Assembly (NCBI GenBank): GCA_902783735.1 | Contig: CACZSE010000149.1 | Coordinates: forward strand, 1 to 8,985 | Reading direction: 5' to 3' | DNA: 8,985 nt | From: an uncultured Lachnospiraceae bacterium | GTDB lineage: Bacteria; Bacillota; Clostridia; Lachnospirales; Lachnospiraceae | Part shown: positions 1-6,375 of the stretch, one piece after another | How positions within the stretch are numbered: the first letter of the stretch is position 1 | Layout: each line of letters opens with the position of its first letter | The notes under the pieces: generated by a model | Database searches by the model: none | The model's input: the letters and a program-made list of their open reading frames with translations, nothing else | Told to the model about the DNA's origin: nothing | Position numbers and translations under genes: made by a program

Positions 1-383
1 GGGTATCTTAGAAGATGATTGATATCTCTTCTTGTCTCGGGACTTGCAAGCGCAAGCAGACGCTTTACCACATTGGCAGGCATCTCTTCAATAAGGTCAG
101 TAGCATCATCGGCCATAAGGTTATCTATGATACCGGCCGCATCTTTATCTGACAGTGATGAAATTATATAATGCTGATTTTCTGGATCAAGATAAGAGAA
201 AACATCTGCGGCCATGTCTTTTGGCAAAATACGAAACAGCTTTAACTGTTCAGCATCTTCCAGATCCTCAAAAACCGCAGCAATATCCGCCTCATTCATC
301 TCGGATAAAGTCTGACGAAGCGTGGTATATTGCTTGTTTTCCAGCAGATCGCGTACTTTAGTCAGTTCAATGATCTCTTCCAT
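1..383 (-). CDS. mgtE: Magnesium transporter MgtE, N-terminal part (runs off left edge)
   Basis: MgtE proteins are dimeric inner-membrane Mg2+ channels gated by a cytosolic N domain and CBS pair. Only the first 127 residues are inside the window, roughly a quarter of the usual 450 or so, so the CBS domains and five membrane helices lie beyond the left edge. The visible part reads as the helical-repeat N domain, with the family-typical stretches SEMNEADIAAVFEDL, LFRILPKDMAADVFSYLD and MPANVVKRLLALASPE. The reading frame is open from the ATG at 381-383 to base 1. An AAAGGAG ribosome site (391-397) sits 7 nt upstream and decides the start. No M-box riboswitch is recognisable in the leader; instead a 33-codon ORF overlaps the start. 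Family assignment is firm; transport activity is inferred from the family. Confidence 0.92.
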   Translation of the reverse strand, partial: MEEIIELTKVRDLLENKQYTTLRQTLSEMNEADIAAVFEDLEDAEQLKLFRILPKDMAADVFSYLDPENQHYIISSLSDKDAAGIIDNLMADDATDLIEEMPANVVKRLLALASPETRRDINHLLRY

Positions 384-463
384 AATACTTCTCCTTTAGT
401 TGTGATCTTCATGCTACTTCGACCGGGAATCGAACCGTCTGAACTATTTTTACTGTTCGTCAT
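362..463 (-). CDS. Candidate 33-residue leader ORF overlapping the mgtE start
   Basis: This short ORF starts at the ATG at 461-463 and stops with the TGA at 362-364, 19 nt inside mgtE in another frame. It is preceded by AAAGGTGGTGG (469-479), a strong Shine-Dalgarno-like stretch 8 nt upstream if the AGGTGG core is used. The predicted peptide begins MTNSKNSSDGSIPGR and ends KGEVLWKRSLN; it is polar and basic, with no signal peptide or membrane segment. Ribosomes translating it would pass through the mgtE ribosome site, so it could couple or modulate mgtE translation, as leader peptides do for other Mg2+ transporter genes. That role is inference. The peptide matches nothing I recognise, and the ORF could be chance. 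Confidence 0.4.
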   Translation of the reverse strand: MTNSKNSSDGSIPGRSSMKITTKGEVLWKRSLN

Positions 464-558
464 GAAAACCACCACCTTTCAGAGAATATTTTGAAGATAA
501 TTATGATATCAGGGATCTCACCCCTGCATTATTTGATACATGATGATACAAGATTTGA
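384..558 (-). promoter_or_regulatory. mgtE leader / intergenic region
   Basis: This 175-nt gap lies between the small membrane protein gene and mgtE. Apart from the candidate leader ORF it shows two small minus-strand hairpins. One has arms CAGGG and CCCTG around a 7-nt loop (about 508-524). The other spans 418-443 and resembles a tRNA T-arm. Neither has a following U-run, so neither looks like an intrinsic terminator. I found no convincing -35/-10 pair, so mgtE may be read from the promoter before the small membrane protein gene. The conserved M-box core (GCUGCUGCCC and GUGCUAAAGCUC-like segments) is absent. Confidence 0.45.
418..443 (-). other. Leader hairpin resembling a tRNA T-arm
   Basis: On the minus strand TTC/GAA, GAC/GTC and GG/CC pair in register with two single-base bulges, closing an 8-nt loop. 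The apex reads GGTTCGATTCCC, very like a tRNA T-loop. No acceptor, D or anticodon arm can be built around it, so it is not a tRNA. It lies inside the candidate leader ORF and just upstream of the mgtE ribosome site. Any regulatory role is conjecture. Confidence 0.35.
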
Positions 559-753
559 TCATGCTATATTATTGTCTGCCGAAGAAGCCGCCGCCTCAAG
601 ATTGGCTGCAGACTTTTGTACCTCTTCTTTTTTGTTTTTATTCTTTCTTACTGCAATGCCGGCAAATACGGCTGCCACTATAAGTGCCAGAAAGACCAAA
701 AACATAACTAAATATGATAAAAATGCATTTGTGAACAATATCGCATTAGCCAT
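559..753 (-). CDS. Small single-pass membrane protein, 64 residues, unknown function
   Basis: I do not recognise a function. The protein has a short N-terminus, one hydrophobic helix at about residues 9-35 (SYLVMFLVFLALIVAAVFAG), then a strongly basic stretch VRKNKNKKEE, and an alanine-rich acidic tail. The positive-inside rule predicts an outside N-terminus and a cytoplasmic basic/acidic tail of about 28 residues. The start is well supported: AAGGAG (761-766) lies 7 nt before the ATG, and a near-consensus promoter lies just upstream. It sits 44 nt after rnhA and about 175 nt before mgtE. Overlapping ORFs on the plus strand have no comparable start signals and look like shadows. A subunit or regulator of a membrane complex is possible, but nothing in the sequence shows it. 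Confidence 0.75.
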   Translation of the reverse strand: MANAILFTNAFLSYLVMFLVFLALIVAAVFAGIAVRKNKNKKEEVQKSAANLEAAASSADNNIA

Positions 754-782
754 AATAATTCTCCTTGCTCATGTCTCGTACT

Positions 783-811
783 ATAATAGCATCTGATCTA
801 TTTTTTTTCAA
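783..811 (-). promoter_or_regulatory. Sigma-A type promoter for the small membrane protein gene
   Basis: TTGAAA (806-811) and TATTAT (783-788) are separated by exactly 17 nt, and each differs from consensus at one position. The predicted start, around 776, leaves a leader of about 23 nt containing the AAGGAG site. The -35 box overlaps the last codons of rnhA. This may also be the main promoter for mgtE. Confidence 0.65.
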
Positions 812-1253
812 TAGAATCTGCTGCCCGGGTTGCCAGTTTGTCACATCTTTCGTTCTGCGGATGTCCCGCATGACCTTTCACCCATGTAAATGTGACTTTA
901 TGCGGCTTTACGGCAGCCAACAGTCTCTCCCAAAGATCTATATTTTTTACTTCATCGGTCTTTCCGCGTCTGAAATCCTTTTTGATCCAGCCTTCTATCC
1001 AGTTTTGGTTGAATGCATCGGCCACATATTTCGAATCCGTTACAACATTTACTTCGCAGGGCCTGTTGAGTGCTTCAAGGCCGGTTATTACGCCCATGAG
1101 CTCCATGCGGTTATTGGTTGTCTGTAAAAAGCCTTCACTGTATTCTCTTGTATGGAGTTCTCCTTTGGGGTCGATATATTCGAGGATCGTTCCGTATCCG
1201 CCGGGACCCGGATTTCCTCTTGATGAACCGTCACTGTATAATGTTACTTTCAT
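798..1253 (-). CDS. rnhA: Ribonuclease HI
   Basis: RNase HI cleaves the RNA strand of RNA:DNA hybrids (R-loops, primers) in the cytosol using two metal ions. The 151-residue protein is a complete catalytic domain with no extra hybrid-binding domain. The catalytic set is intact: D8 (LYSDGSSRGNPGPGGYG), E51 (NNRMELMGV), D73 (VTDSKYV) and D138 (HPQNERCDKLA). The general-base histidine H128 (VKGHAGH) lies ten residues before D138, as in the E. coli enzyme. The basic handle region NWIEGWIKKDFRRGK is also present. Its ATG overlaps the stop of the upstream MutS-like gene (ATGA), and its own ribosome site is weak, so translation is probably coupled to that gene. It ends in an eight-A run followed by TAG. 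Confidence 0.96.
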   Translation of the reverse strand: MKVTLYSDGSSRGNPGPGGYGTILEYIDPKGELHTREYSEGFLQTTNNRMELMGVITGLEALNRPCEVNVVTDSKYVADAFNQNWIEGWIKKDFRRGKTDEVKNIDLWERLLAAVKPHKVTFTWVKGHAGHPQNERCDKLATRAADSIEKK

Positions 1254-2908
1254 GATCTGTTTTCCATCTTTTTAACCATCTCAATGGCTCCGTCAATAAT
1301 GTCACTGTCATAGCCCATCGAGATCAAAAGTCTTATCGCATTTCTGCTTACGGCTTTGCCTTCAGCCAGCTTGTAGGGGAATCTTACATCCTCAGCATCG
1401 ATTACTTCCGTAAAATGATAATTGTCATATTCCTCTTCGAGTATTTTAGTTAACTCAAGGTCGTGAGTCGCCGCAAATACCAGCACGCCTTTTAAGTTGA
1501 GATTTCTTAATATCGCACTCGAGGCCGCTATCCTCTCGATAGTATTTGTCCCTCTCAAGACCTCATCCACAAATCCCAATACGTGCTTATTTCTGTCAAC
1601 CGCATCCATGATCCTTTTAAGTGATCTGATCTCAGCCATGTAATAGCTCTCTCCCGATACTATGCTGTCCTTTAAGCTGAGGGAGGAATATATGCTGTAA
1701 TACGGTGCTCTGTACTCTTCGGCGCACACGGTATTGACAGATTGGGCCAATAATGCATTTACCGCCACCATCTTTAAGAAAGTTGACTTGCCCGACGCGT
1801 TAGAGCCGGTTAAGAGCACACATTTCTTTGCATCTATACTGTTTGGAACCGCATCCTTTATGAGAGGATGATATCCGTTTTCTATATACAGTCCCTTGTT
1901 ATCAAAACTCAGATCGGGTGTACACCATTTTTTTAAGAACGCCCTGTACTCTCCGATGGCAATATAACAATCGATCCTTCCGATAATACCTAAGATCTCG
2001 TCCACTTCATTTTTATGCTCCTTCACCTGAATGAGCATTGAATCGAATTTTATAAGATCCATATGAGTCAGCATCTTTACATAGTCCATGACTATGCCGA
2101 CAGGTCCCGTTCCCAGCTTTCCGACAACGAGTGATGAAAAACGCTTGAAGCTCTTAAAGTTCTTTGATATCTCTGACAGCCTGAACGTTTCGTCTTTAAG
2201 CACATGGTCTTTTTTTTGCTTTACGGTCTCACAGATCCTGTCACAATTGTCCAATATGCGAAATACATATTCGAAGCAGACTATATAGGGCTCGATCTTA
2301 TTCTTATGTTTAAAATATGAGGCTATGTTATACAGAGCAAGGACAAATATGCATCCAAGCCCCCAGGCAAGCGAAAAAAAGCAAAGAGCTATGGCAGGTA
2401 TATAGAGTAACGGCCCGATCATGCTCTTTAACTTAGGCGTACTCTTAACCTCATCAAGTCTGTTCAGATAACTGTAGATACTGTAGCTGCCCGTCCTTCC
2501 CATCTCGTGGAGACACATCTGAAGATCAAGCCTTGTATTTTCATCCTCCGAAAGTGACGATATCTTCTTTTCCGTATCGGATATGTCAATATCCCGGATC
2601 AAAGGATTTCGCAGCATATAATAAAGATACTCATCTCCCGCAGAAGATCTGCAATAATTCATGGCTGCATAGATCAGGTTCATGTCAAGATCGTTCCATG
2701 TGGTATCGTCTATCATGTCCTCGCTCTTATGAAAAGAATTGTATCCTTTTATGCTTAAGAGCTCATCGGCACCGTACTTTCTTTTGTTTGCCTTTCCGTA
2801 TCCGTCTTTAAGACTTTGCCTGTATGCTTTTTTCTCGTTTTGTTCTATTCTGTAGCCGGCTGCGAAAAACAAAAGCAACACGGCTACGATTATTATAATG
2901 ATCTGCAT
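1250..2908 (-). CDS. MutS-family domain V ATPase with predicted membrane helices
   Basis: The C-terminal third is a MutS-type ABC ATPase. Walker A is TGSNASGKST (367-376), the signature-like segment is KDSIVSGESYYMAEI (413-427), Walker B with the following loop is VLGFVDEVLRGTNT (443-456), and the H-loop is AATHD (479-483). YLYYMLRNPL (95-104) matches the lever/core region of MutS. There is no N-terminal mismatch-recognition domain, and at 552 residues it is much shorter than MutS1. Hydrophobic segments at 2-18 and about 163-199 (one or two helices) suggest a membrane anchor. It is therefore not the canonical repair MutS and also lacks a MutS2-type Smr tail. It starts 8 nt after mtaD; AAGGA is 15 nt upstream of the ATG, farther than usual, so initiation may depend on coupling. 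Its substrate and role are unknown. Confidence 0.85.
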   Translation of the reverse strand: MQIIIIIVAVLLLFFAAGYRIEQNEKKAYRQSLKDGYGKANKRKYGADELLSIKGYNSFHKSEDMIDDTTWNDLDMNLIYAAMNYCRSSAGDEYLYYMLRNPLIRDIDISDTEKKISSLSEDENTRLDLQMCLHEMGRTGSYSIYSYLNRLDEVKSTPKLKSMIGPLLYIPAIALCFFSLAWGLGCIFVLALYNIASYFKHKNKIEPYIVCFEYVFRILDNCDRICETVKQKKDHVLKDETFRLSEISKNFKSFKRFSSLVVGKLGTGPVGIVMDYVKMLTHMDLIKFDSMLIQVKEHKNEVDEILGIIGRIDCYIAIGEYRAFLKKWCTPDLSFDNKGLYIENGYHPLIKDAVPNSIDAKKCVLLTGSNASGKSTFLKMVAVNALLAQSVNTVCAEEYRAPYYSIYSSLSLKDSIVSGESYYMAEIRSLKRIMDAVDRNKHVLGFVDEVLRGTNTIERIAASSAILRNLNLKGVLVFAATHDLELTKILEEEYDNYHFTEVIDAEDVRFPYKLAEGKAVSRNAIRLLISMGYDSDIIDGAIEMVKKMENRS

Positions 2909-2916
2909 GATGAATA

Positions 2917-4197
2917 TCAGATGTCCTTAAGTCTGGTGGTAATCTCGTCACACTTTTCGTATATCTCTTCAATGTCGGTATCCATAAACTTCCCATCCAT
3001 GTAAAGGATCTTACCGTCTATCATGGTCATCTTGACATTGCTCTTCGAACCGCTGTATACGATATTCTTCGCAATATTTAATATGGGCTGCATATTGGGC
3101 TGTTTTAAGTCTATCATGATGATGTCCGCAAGCTTGCCCTCGCTTAAATCCGAACAGTCATCATGTCCAAGACTTACAGCACCGTTAACACATGCCATCT
3201 TAAGTACGTGATCGGCACTGACAGCCTTCGGATCCATCTCTTTAAGCTTGGCCAAGCCTGTCACCAAAAACATCTCCCTGAACATATCAAGACAGTTGTT
3301 CGAACTTGGGCCGTCGGTTCCGAGTCCTACAAGTATCCCTCTTTCAAGATACTTTGATATGGGCGCTATACCGCTCGCAAGCTTGGTATTGCTTCCCGGG
3401 TTTGAGATCACGCTGATGCCTCTCTTGACCAGAATGTCCATATCACTGTCATCACACCAGACACCATGATAGATGCTTCCTCCAAAGTCCCACAATCCGA
3501 GTTCTTCAAATAAAGCCACGGGGCTCTTTCCATATCTTTGGAAACATTCATCAACTTCGGTCTTTGTCTCTGACATGTGAACATAAAGAGGCGCTTCGTA
3601 TTTATGGATAAGCTTTGATACTTCGATAAGCAGATCCTTTTCACAGGTATACTCGGCATGAACTCCCATCTTGTATCCGACAAGGGAACTCTTATTGTTT
3701 AAATTGTTAAACCTCTCTTCCATGACGCTGACGGCAGGGCCGAATTTGTTTAATCCGGAAACCAGTTCACATCTCATGCCCATCTGATCGCATGCATCGA
3801 GTATGCTCTCGGGTGTCAGATACATATCGGCTATAAGTGTTACTCCGGATGTGAGATATTCCAGTATCGCAAGCTTTGTCAGCCAATAGATGTCATCAGG
3901 TGTCATGAGAGCTTCCCTGGGGAAGATCATGTTATTTAACCAATCCTGGAGATTAAGATCATCGGCCAGGGATCTGAAAGCAGTCATACCGCTGTGTGTA
4001 TGAACATTTTTAAATCCCGGCATGAGAAGATTCTTCTCGCAATCTATCTCTCTGTCCCATTTAAGTGCTTTTTCCGGCACATCCTGCGACGGACCCACAT
4101 ATACGATCTTGTTATGTTCAACCCACAATTCTCCGAAAAAAATATCCTGCCCATCCTTCATGGTAAGAATGCGCGCATTGTAAAACCTTATATTCAT
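2917..4197 (-). CDS. mtaD: 5-methylthioadenosine / S-adenosylhomocysteine deaminase (amidohydrolase family)
   Basis: This metal-dependent cytosolic enzyme hydrolyses the 6-amino group of S-adenosylhomocysteine, 5'-methylthioadenosine and usually adenosine, releasing ammonia. In the 426-residue product the metal ligands are H66 and H68 (KNVHTHSGM), H207 (LYVHMSETK) and D295 (GLGTDGPSSNN). The proton shuttle E210 and substrate/catalytic histidines H180 (MGVHAEYT) and H244 (YHGVWCDD) are also present. This is the pattern of the Thermotoga TM0936 enzyme. The frame opens at a GTG (4237-4239), but the ATG at 4195-4197 is preferred: AGGGAG (4207-4212) lies 9 nt before it, and MNIRFYNARIL is the usual family N-terminus. 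It lies 31 nt after punA and 8 nt before the MutS-like gene. Guanine deaminase or chlorohydrolase relatives are less likely given the motif set. Confidence 0.9.
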   Translation of the reverse strand: MNIRFYNARILTMKDGQDIFFGELWVEHNKIVYVGPSQDVPEKALKWDREIDCEKNLLMPGFKNVHTHSGMTAFRSLADDLNLQDWLNNMIFPREALMTPDDIYWLTKLAILEYLTSGVTLIADMYLTPESILDACDQMGMRCELVSGLNKFGPAVSVMEERFNNLNNKSSLVGYKMGVHAEYTCEKDLLIEVSKLIHKYEAPLYVHMSETKTEVDECFQRYGKSPVALFEELGLWDFGGSIYHGVWCDDSDMDILVKRGISVISNPGSNTKLASGIAPISKYLERGILVGLGTDGPSSNNCLDMFREMFLVTGLAKLKEMDPKAVSADHVLKMACVNGAVSLGHDDCSDLSEGKLADIIMIDLKQPNMQPILNIAKNIVYSGSKSNVKMTMIDGKILYMDGKFMDTDIEEIYEKCDEITTRLKDI

Positions 4198-4228
4198 GTG
4201 GTCATACTCCCTGTAATCGATAAATGAT

Positions 4229-5059
4229 CTATAATGCACCGAATTTTATGACAGATTCGGTCACAAGTTTCTTAAACTTCGGTGCTGCTTCATTGGCGGC
4301 CGCCTGAACCTCTTCATGTGTAAGGGGATTGGCACTCATGCCGGCAGCCAGATTGCATACACACGATATGCCGCAGATCTTCATGCCCATATGATTTGCC
4401 GCAACGGCTTCAACCACTGTAGACATGCCTACCGCATCGACACCGAGCGTACGTAACATCCTGATCTCGGCAGGGCTTTCAAATGAAGGTCCGGTCAGCT
4501 GAGCATATACTCCCTTCTGTACCTTTATGTTATGATCCTTTGCGGTCTTTTCTATAATATCTCTCAAGTCCTCATCATATACATGTGTCATGTCGGGAAA
4601 TCTCGTACCGAGTTCATCTATGTTCGGTCCGATAAGAGGATTGGGTGCAAAGCATGATATATGATCGGTAATGATCATGAAATCGCCCGCACAGAAAGAT
4701 GTGTTCAGTCCGCCGGAAGCATTTGTCAAAAATAAGATTTCGGCTCCCATAAGCTTCATAAGTCTCGTAGGAAGAACAACATCACTTATCGGATATCCTT
4801 CATAGAAATGCACACGGCCTTTCATGCATACAACGGGTACGTCTTTCACATAACCAAAGATAAACTTTCCGGCATGTCCCGGAACGGTTGATATGGGAAA
4901 CCCTTCGATGTCATGGTAGTCCACTTCACATTCGATCTTTATATCATCAGCATAATTTCCGAGTCCCGAGCCGAGCACTATCGCTACCTTGGGAACAAAA
5001 TCGGTCTTTTTTCTTACGCTTTCAAGGCATTTTAATAATTTTTCATATCTGGCATCCAT
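4229..5059 (-). CDS. punA: Purine nucleoside phosphorylase, trimeric type
   Basis: It catalyses phosphorolysis of inosine and guanosine (and deoxy forms) to free base and ribose-1-phosphate in purine salvage. The 276-residue length fits the trimeric class. Visible sites, numbered from the ATG, are the phosphate loop GSGLG (30-34), H62 (PGHAGKF), H84 (GRVHFYEGY), TNASGGL (112-118), F193/E194 (LTGPSFESPAE) for the base, and N236 (VCNLAAG), which corresponds to human N243 and favours 6-oxopurines. H248 (PLTHEEV) corresponds to human H257, which binds the 5'-hydroxyl. Its presence argues for true PNP over a methylthio-nucleoside phosphorylase. A TTG two codons upstream (5065) is only 2 nt from the ribosome site; the ATG at 5057-5059, 8 nt after AAAGGAG (5068-5074), is the better start. 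It is the first gene of the punA-mtaD-MutS-rnhA set. Confidence 0.94.
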   Translation of the reverse strand: MDARYEKLLKCLESVRKKTDFVPKVAIVLGSGLGNYADDIKIECEVDYHDIEGFPISTVPGHAGKFIFGYVKDVPVVCMKGRVHFYEGYPISDVVLPTRLMKLMGAEILFLTNASGGLNTSFCAGDFMIITDHISCFAPNPLIGPNIDELGTRFPDMTHVYDEDLRDIIEKTAKDHNIKVQKGVYAQLTGPSFESPAEIRMLRTLGVDAVGMSTVVEAVAANHMGMKICGISCVCNLAAGMSANPLTHEEVQAAANEAAPKFKKLVTESVIKFGAL

Positions 5060-5084
5060 ACTCAATTCTCCTTTCGATAATAGT

Positions 5085-5090
5085 ATTATA
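5085..5090 (-). promoter_or_regulatory. Possible -10 box for the punA operon
   Basis: A perfect TATAAT lies 25 nt upstream of the punA ATG, immediately after the yerB hairpin. The hexamer 17 nt upstream (TATCAA) is a poor -35, and the implied leader is only about 20 nt. The operon may partly be read through from yerB. Confidence 0.35.
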
Positions 5091-5095
5091 AACTA

Positions 5096-5125
5096 CAAGC
5101 TCAAGTATTGATATACCTGAGCTTG
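5096..5125 (-). terminator. Hairpin at the end of the yerB-like gene (candidate terminator)
   Basis: CAAGCTCA and TGAGCTTG form an 8-bp outer stem. One mismatch separates it from four further pairs closing a 4-nt loop. The hairpin begins 13 nt after the yerB stop. The following minus-strand sequence TAGTTTATAATA is only moderately T-rich, so termination may be incomplete. The plus-strand side also lacks a clear T-run. Confidence 0.6.
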
Positions 5126-5137
5126 AAAGTTGACTTA

Positions 5138-6259
5138 TTATTTTATTACGAGCTGGTCCCAATTATCACTCGGAACAAGTGTGATGTAGGTCTTACCGGT
5201 ATTGATAGAGATCTCGTTGCCGCTCATATCATAGAACCTTGTAATGGAGTTGTCCTCTCCACCCTTAGCCCATGTGATCGGGATGCACTTTCCGTGTGTG
5301 CAGTAGAAACCTTCCTTACCGGAATCGATTACGTTGTAGATTAAGTATCCGTGATCATCTAACTGGGTAAATGTGCACTTCTGGATGATGACATTGTCAA
5401 AGCACAGAACCTCTCCCGTCTTTCCGTCCTTATGAGGTGCATTATACTCAGCGTAATAGTACTTTTCATCACTGTCATTGTATTCGAGTTCAGATCCGTT
5501 GTGCTTGAACGGAAGATCGATGAATGTACATGTCTTTGAATCTCCGTTATCAGAAAGCGTAATGGGATCTACCTTCGGAGCAAACTTGAAATGCTCACCG
5601 GGATAATATTCGGTATATGTCGTAGAGAACTTCGAATTGTTAAAAGCCTTATCAAGATCACCGGGCATAATGTATTCGGTAAACTCTCTTGCTTTTCCGT
5701 TGTCAACTCTTGAGAATATTCCCGAAAAGTGATCCTTGAAGATCGCCTTTGAGAAATATGCGTCAATATAGAACGGACCTCCGTCGTGGCACAGAACAGC
5801 ATTGTATTCTGCAGCCAAAAGGATATTTGTAGGTCTTGTCGAACGGATCGAACCGAGCTGTTCGATGCTGCCCCAATCCTTCATGAGGACCATGAAACGT
5901 GTGATACGATCGTTCTGAGTAGAATTCATGATCTCATACACTATATCAGCTTCATTCATACCAAAATGAGGTAATGCGGTCTTTTCATTGTCTACCATAG
6001 CCGCAATAGGTCTCTGATCCTTAAGCTCAAGACTGATCGGCAAATGTGTCAATTCCGAAAAATACATGCCCTCGGGAAGTTCATCTTCCATGGGCTCTTT
6101 TGCAACTTCCTGCTCTACTTCAACAGGCTCGTCCTTAACAGCAGGGATCTCCTCTATCTGTGGCTGGACATACTCTACCGTAGCTTCTTCTTTTCCGCAT
6201 GCCCCCAACATGCCTACACACAAAAGAACAGCTAAGGTGCTTACTACTTTTCTCTTCAT
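5138..6259 (-). CDS. yerB: DUF3048 domain lipoprotein, YerB-like
   Basis: This is a predicted exported lipoprotein of 373 residues. Basic MKRK and a hydrophobic stretch end in lipobox LGAC with C21 as the lipidated residue. Residues 22-65 are an acidic, proline- and glutamate-rich linker. The rest matches the two halves of DUF3048: an N-terminal part with RPIAAMVDN (83-91), LGSIRSTRP (135-143) and VLCHDGG (155-161), and a C-terminal part ending in GKCIPITW (323-330), FYDMSGNEISINTGKTYI (342-359) and LVPSDNWD. The family, including B. subtilis YerB, lies on the outer face of the membrane; its biochemical function is not established to my knowledge. The start is supported by AAAGGGAG (6266-6273), 6 nt before the ATG. 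It has its own promoter and ends in a hairpin, so it is probably a single-gene unit. Confidence 0.92.
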   Translation of the reverse strand: MKRKVVSTLAVLLCVGMLGACGKEEATVEYVQPQIEEIPAVKDEPVEVEQEVAKEPMEDELPEGMYFSELTHLPISLELKDQRPIAAMVDNEKTALPHFGMNEADIVYEIMNSTQNDRITRFMVLMKDWGSIEQLGSIRSTRPTNILLAAEYNAVLCHDGGPFYIDAYFSKAIFKDHFSGIFSRVDNGKAREFTEYIMPGDLDKAFNNSKFSTTYTEYYPGEHFKFAPKVDPITLSDNGDSKTCTFIDLPFKHNGSELEYNDSDEKYYYAEYNAPHKDGKTGEVLCFDNVIIQKCTFTQLDDHGYLIYNVIDSGKEGFYCTHGKCIPITWAKGGEDNSITRFYDMSGNEISINTGKTYITLVPSDNWDQLVIK

Positions 6260-6332
6260 TATAAACTCCCTTTCTTACAATATGGCATAAAGCCAATTTT
6301 TCACATGACCCTTCAAGGTGCAAACCTTTATC

Positions 6333-6361
6333 AGTATATCTAAAATTGTCGATTCAGGCAA
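6333..6361 (-). promoter_or_regulatory. Sigma-A type promoter for the yerB-like gene
   Basis: TTGCCT (6356-6361) and TATACT (6333-6338) are separated by 17 nt. The -10 box matches consensus at five of six positions and the -35 box at four of six. The expected start near 6326 gives a leader of about 67 nt before the yerB ATG. Confidence 0.65.
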
Positions 6362-6375
6362 GTGCAATTTGACAA

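Noticed and set aside
418..443. tRNA gene on the minus strand
   Set aside because: A T-loop-like apex is present, but no 7-bp acceptor, D-arm or anticodon arm can be formed with flanking bases.
384..558. M-box (ykoK) or yybP-ykoY riboswitch before mgtE, suggested by AGGGGTGAGATCCCT
   Set aside because: Only the first hairpin vaguely resembles the M-box opening; the conserved GCUGCUGCCC and GUGCUAAAGC-like segments and the Mn2+-riboswitch core are absent.
491..796. 101-codon plus-strand ORF across the small membrane protein gene
   Set aside because: It lies antisense to a gene with a better start, promoter and membrane-protein signature, and has no ribosome site of its own.
892..1275. Plus-strand ORF of 127 codons antisense to rnhA
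   Set aside because: It is a shadow of rnhA codon structure, with no ribosome site or recognisable domain.
2808..2996. Minus-strand ORF spanning the mtaD/MutS-like junction
   Set aside because: It is an out-of-frame reading of two confidently assigned genes, with no start signal.
4198..4239. Upstream GTG start for mtaD adding 14 residues
   Set aside because: The added residues are not family-like, it would overlap punA, and the ATG at 4195-4197 has the better-placed AGGGAG site.
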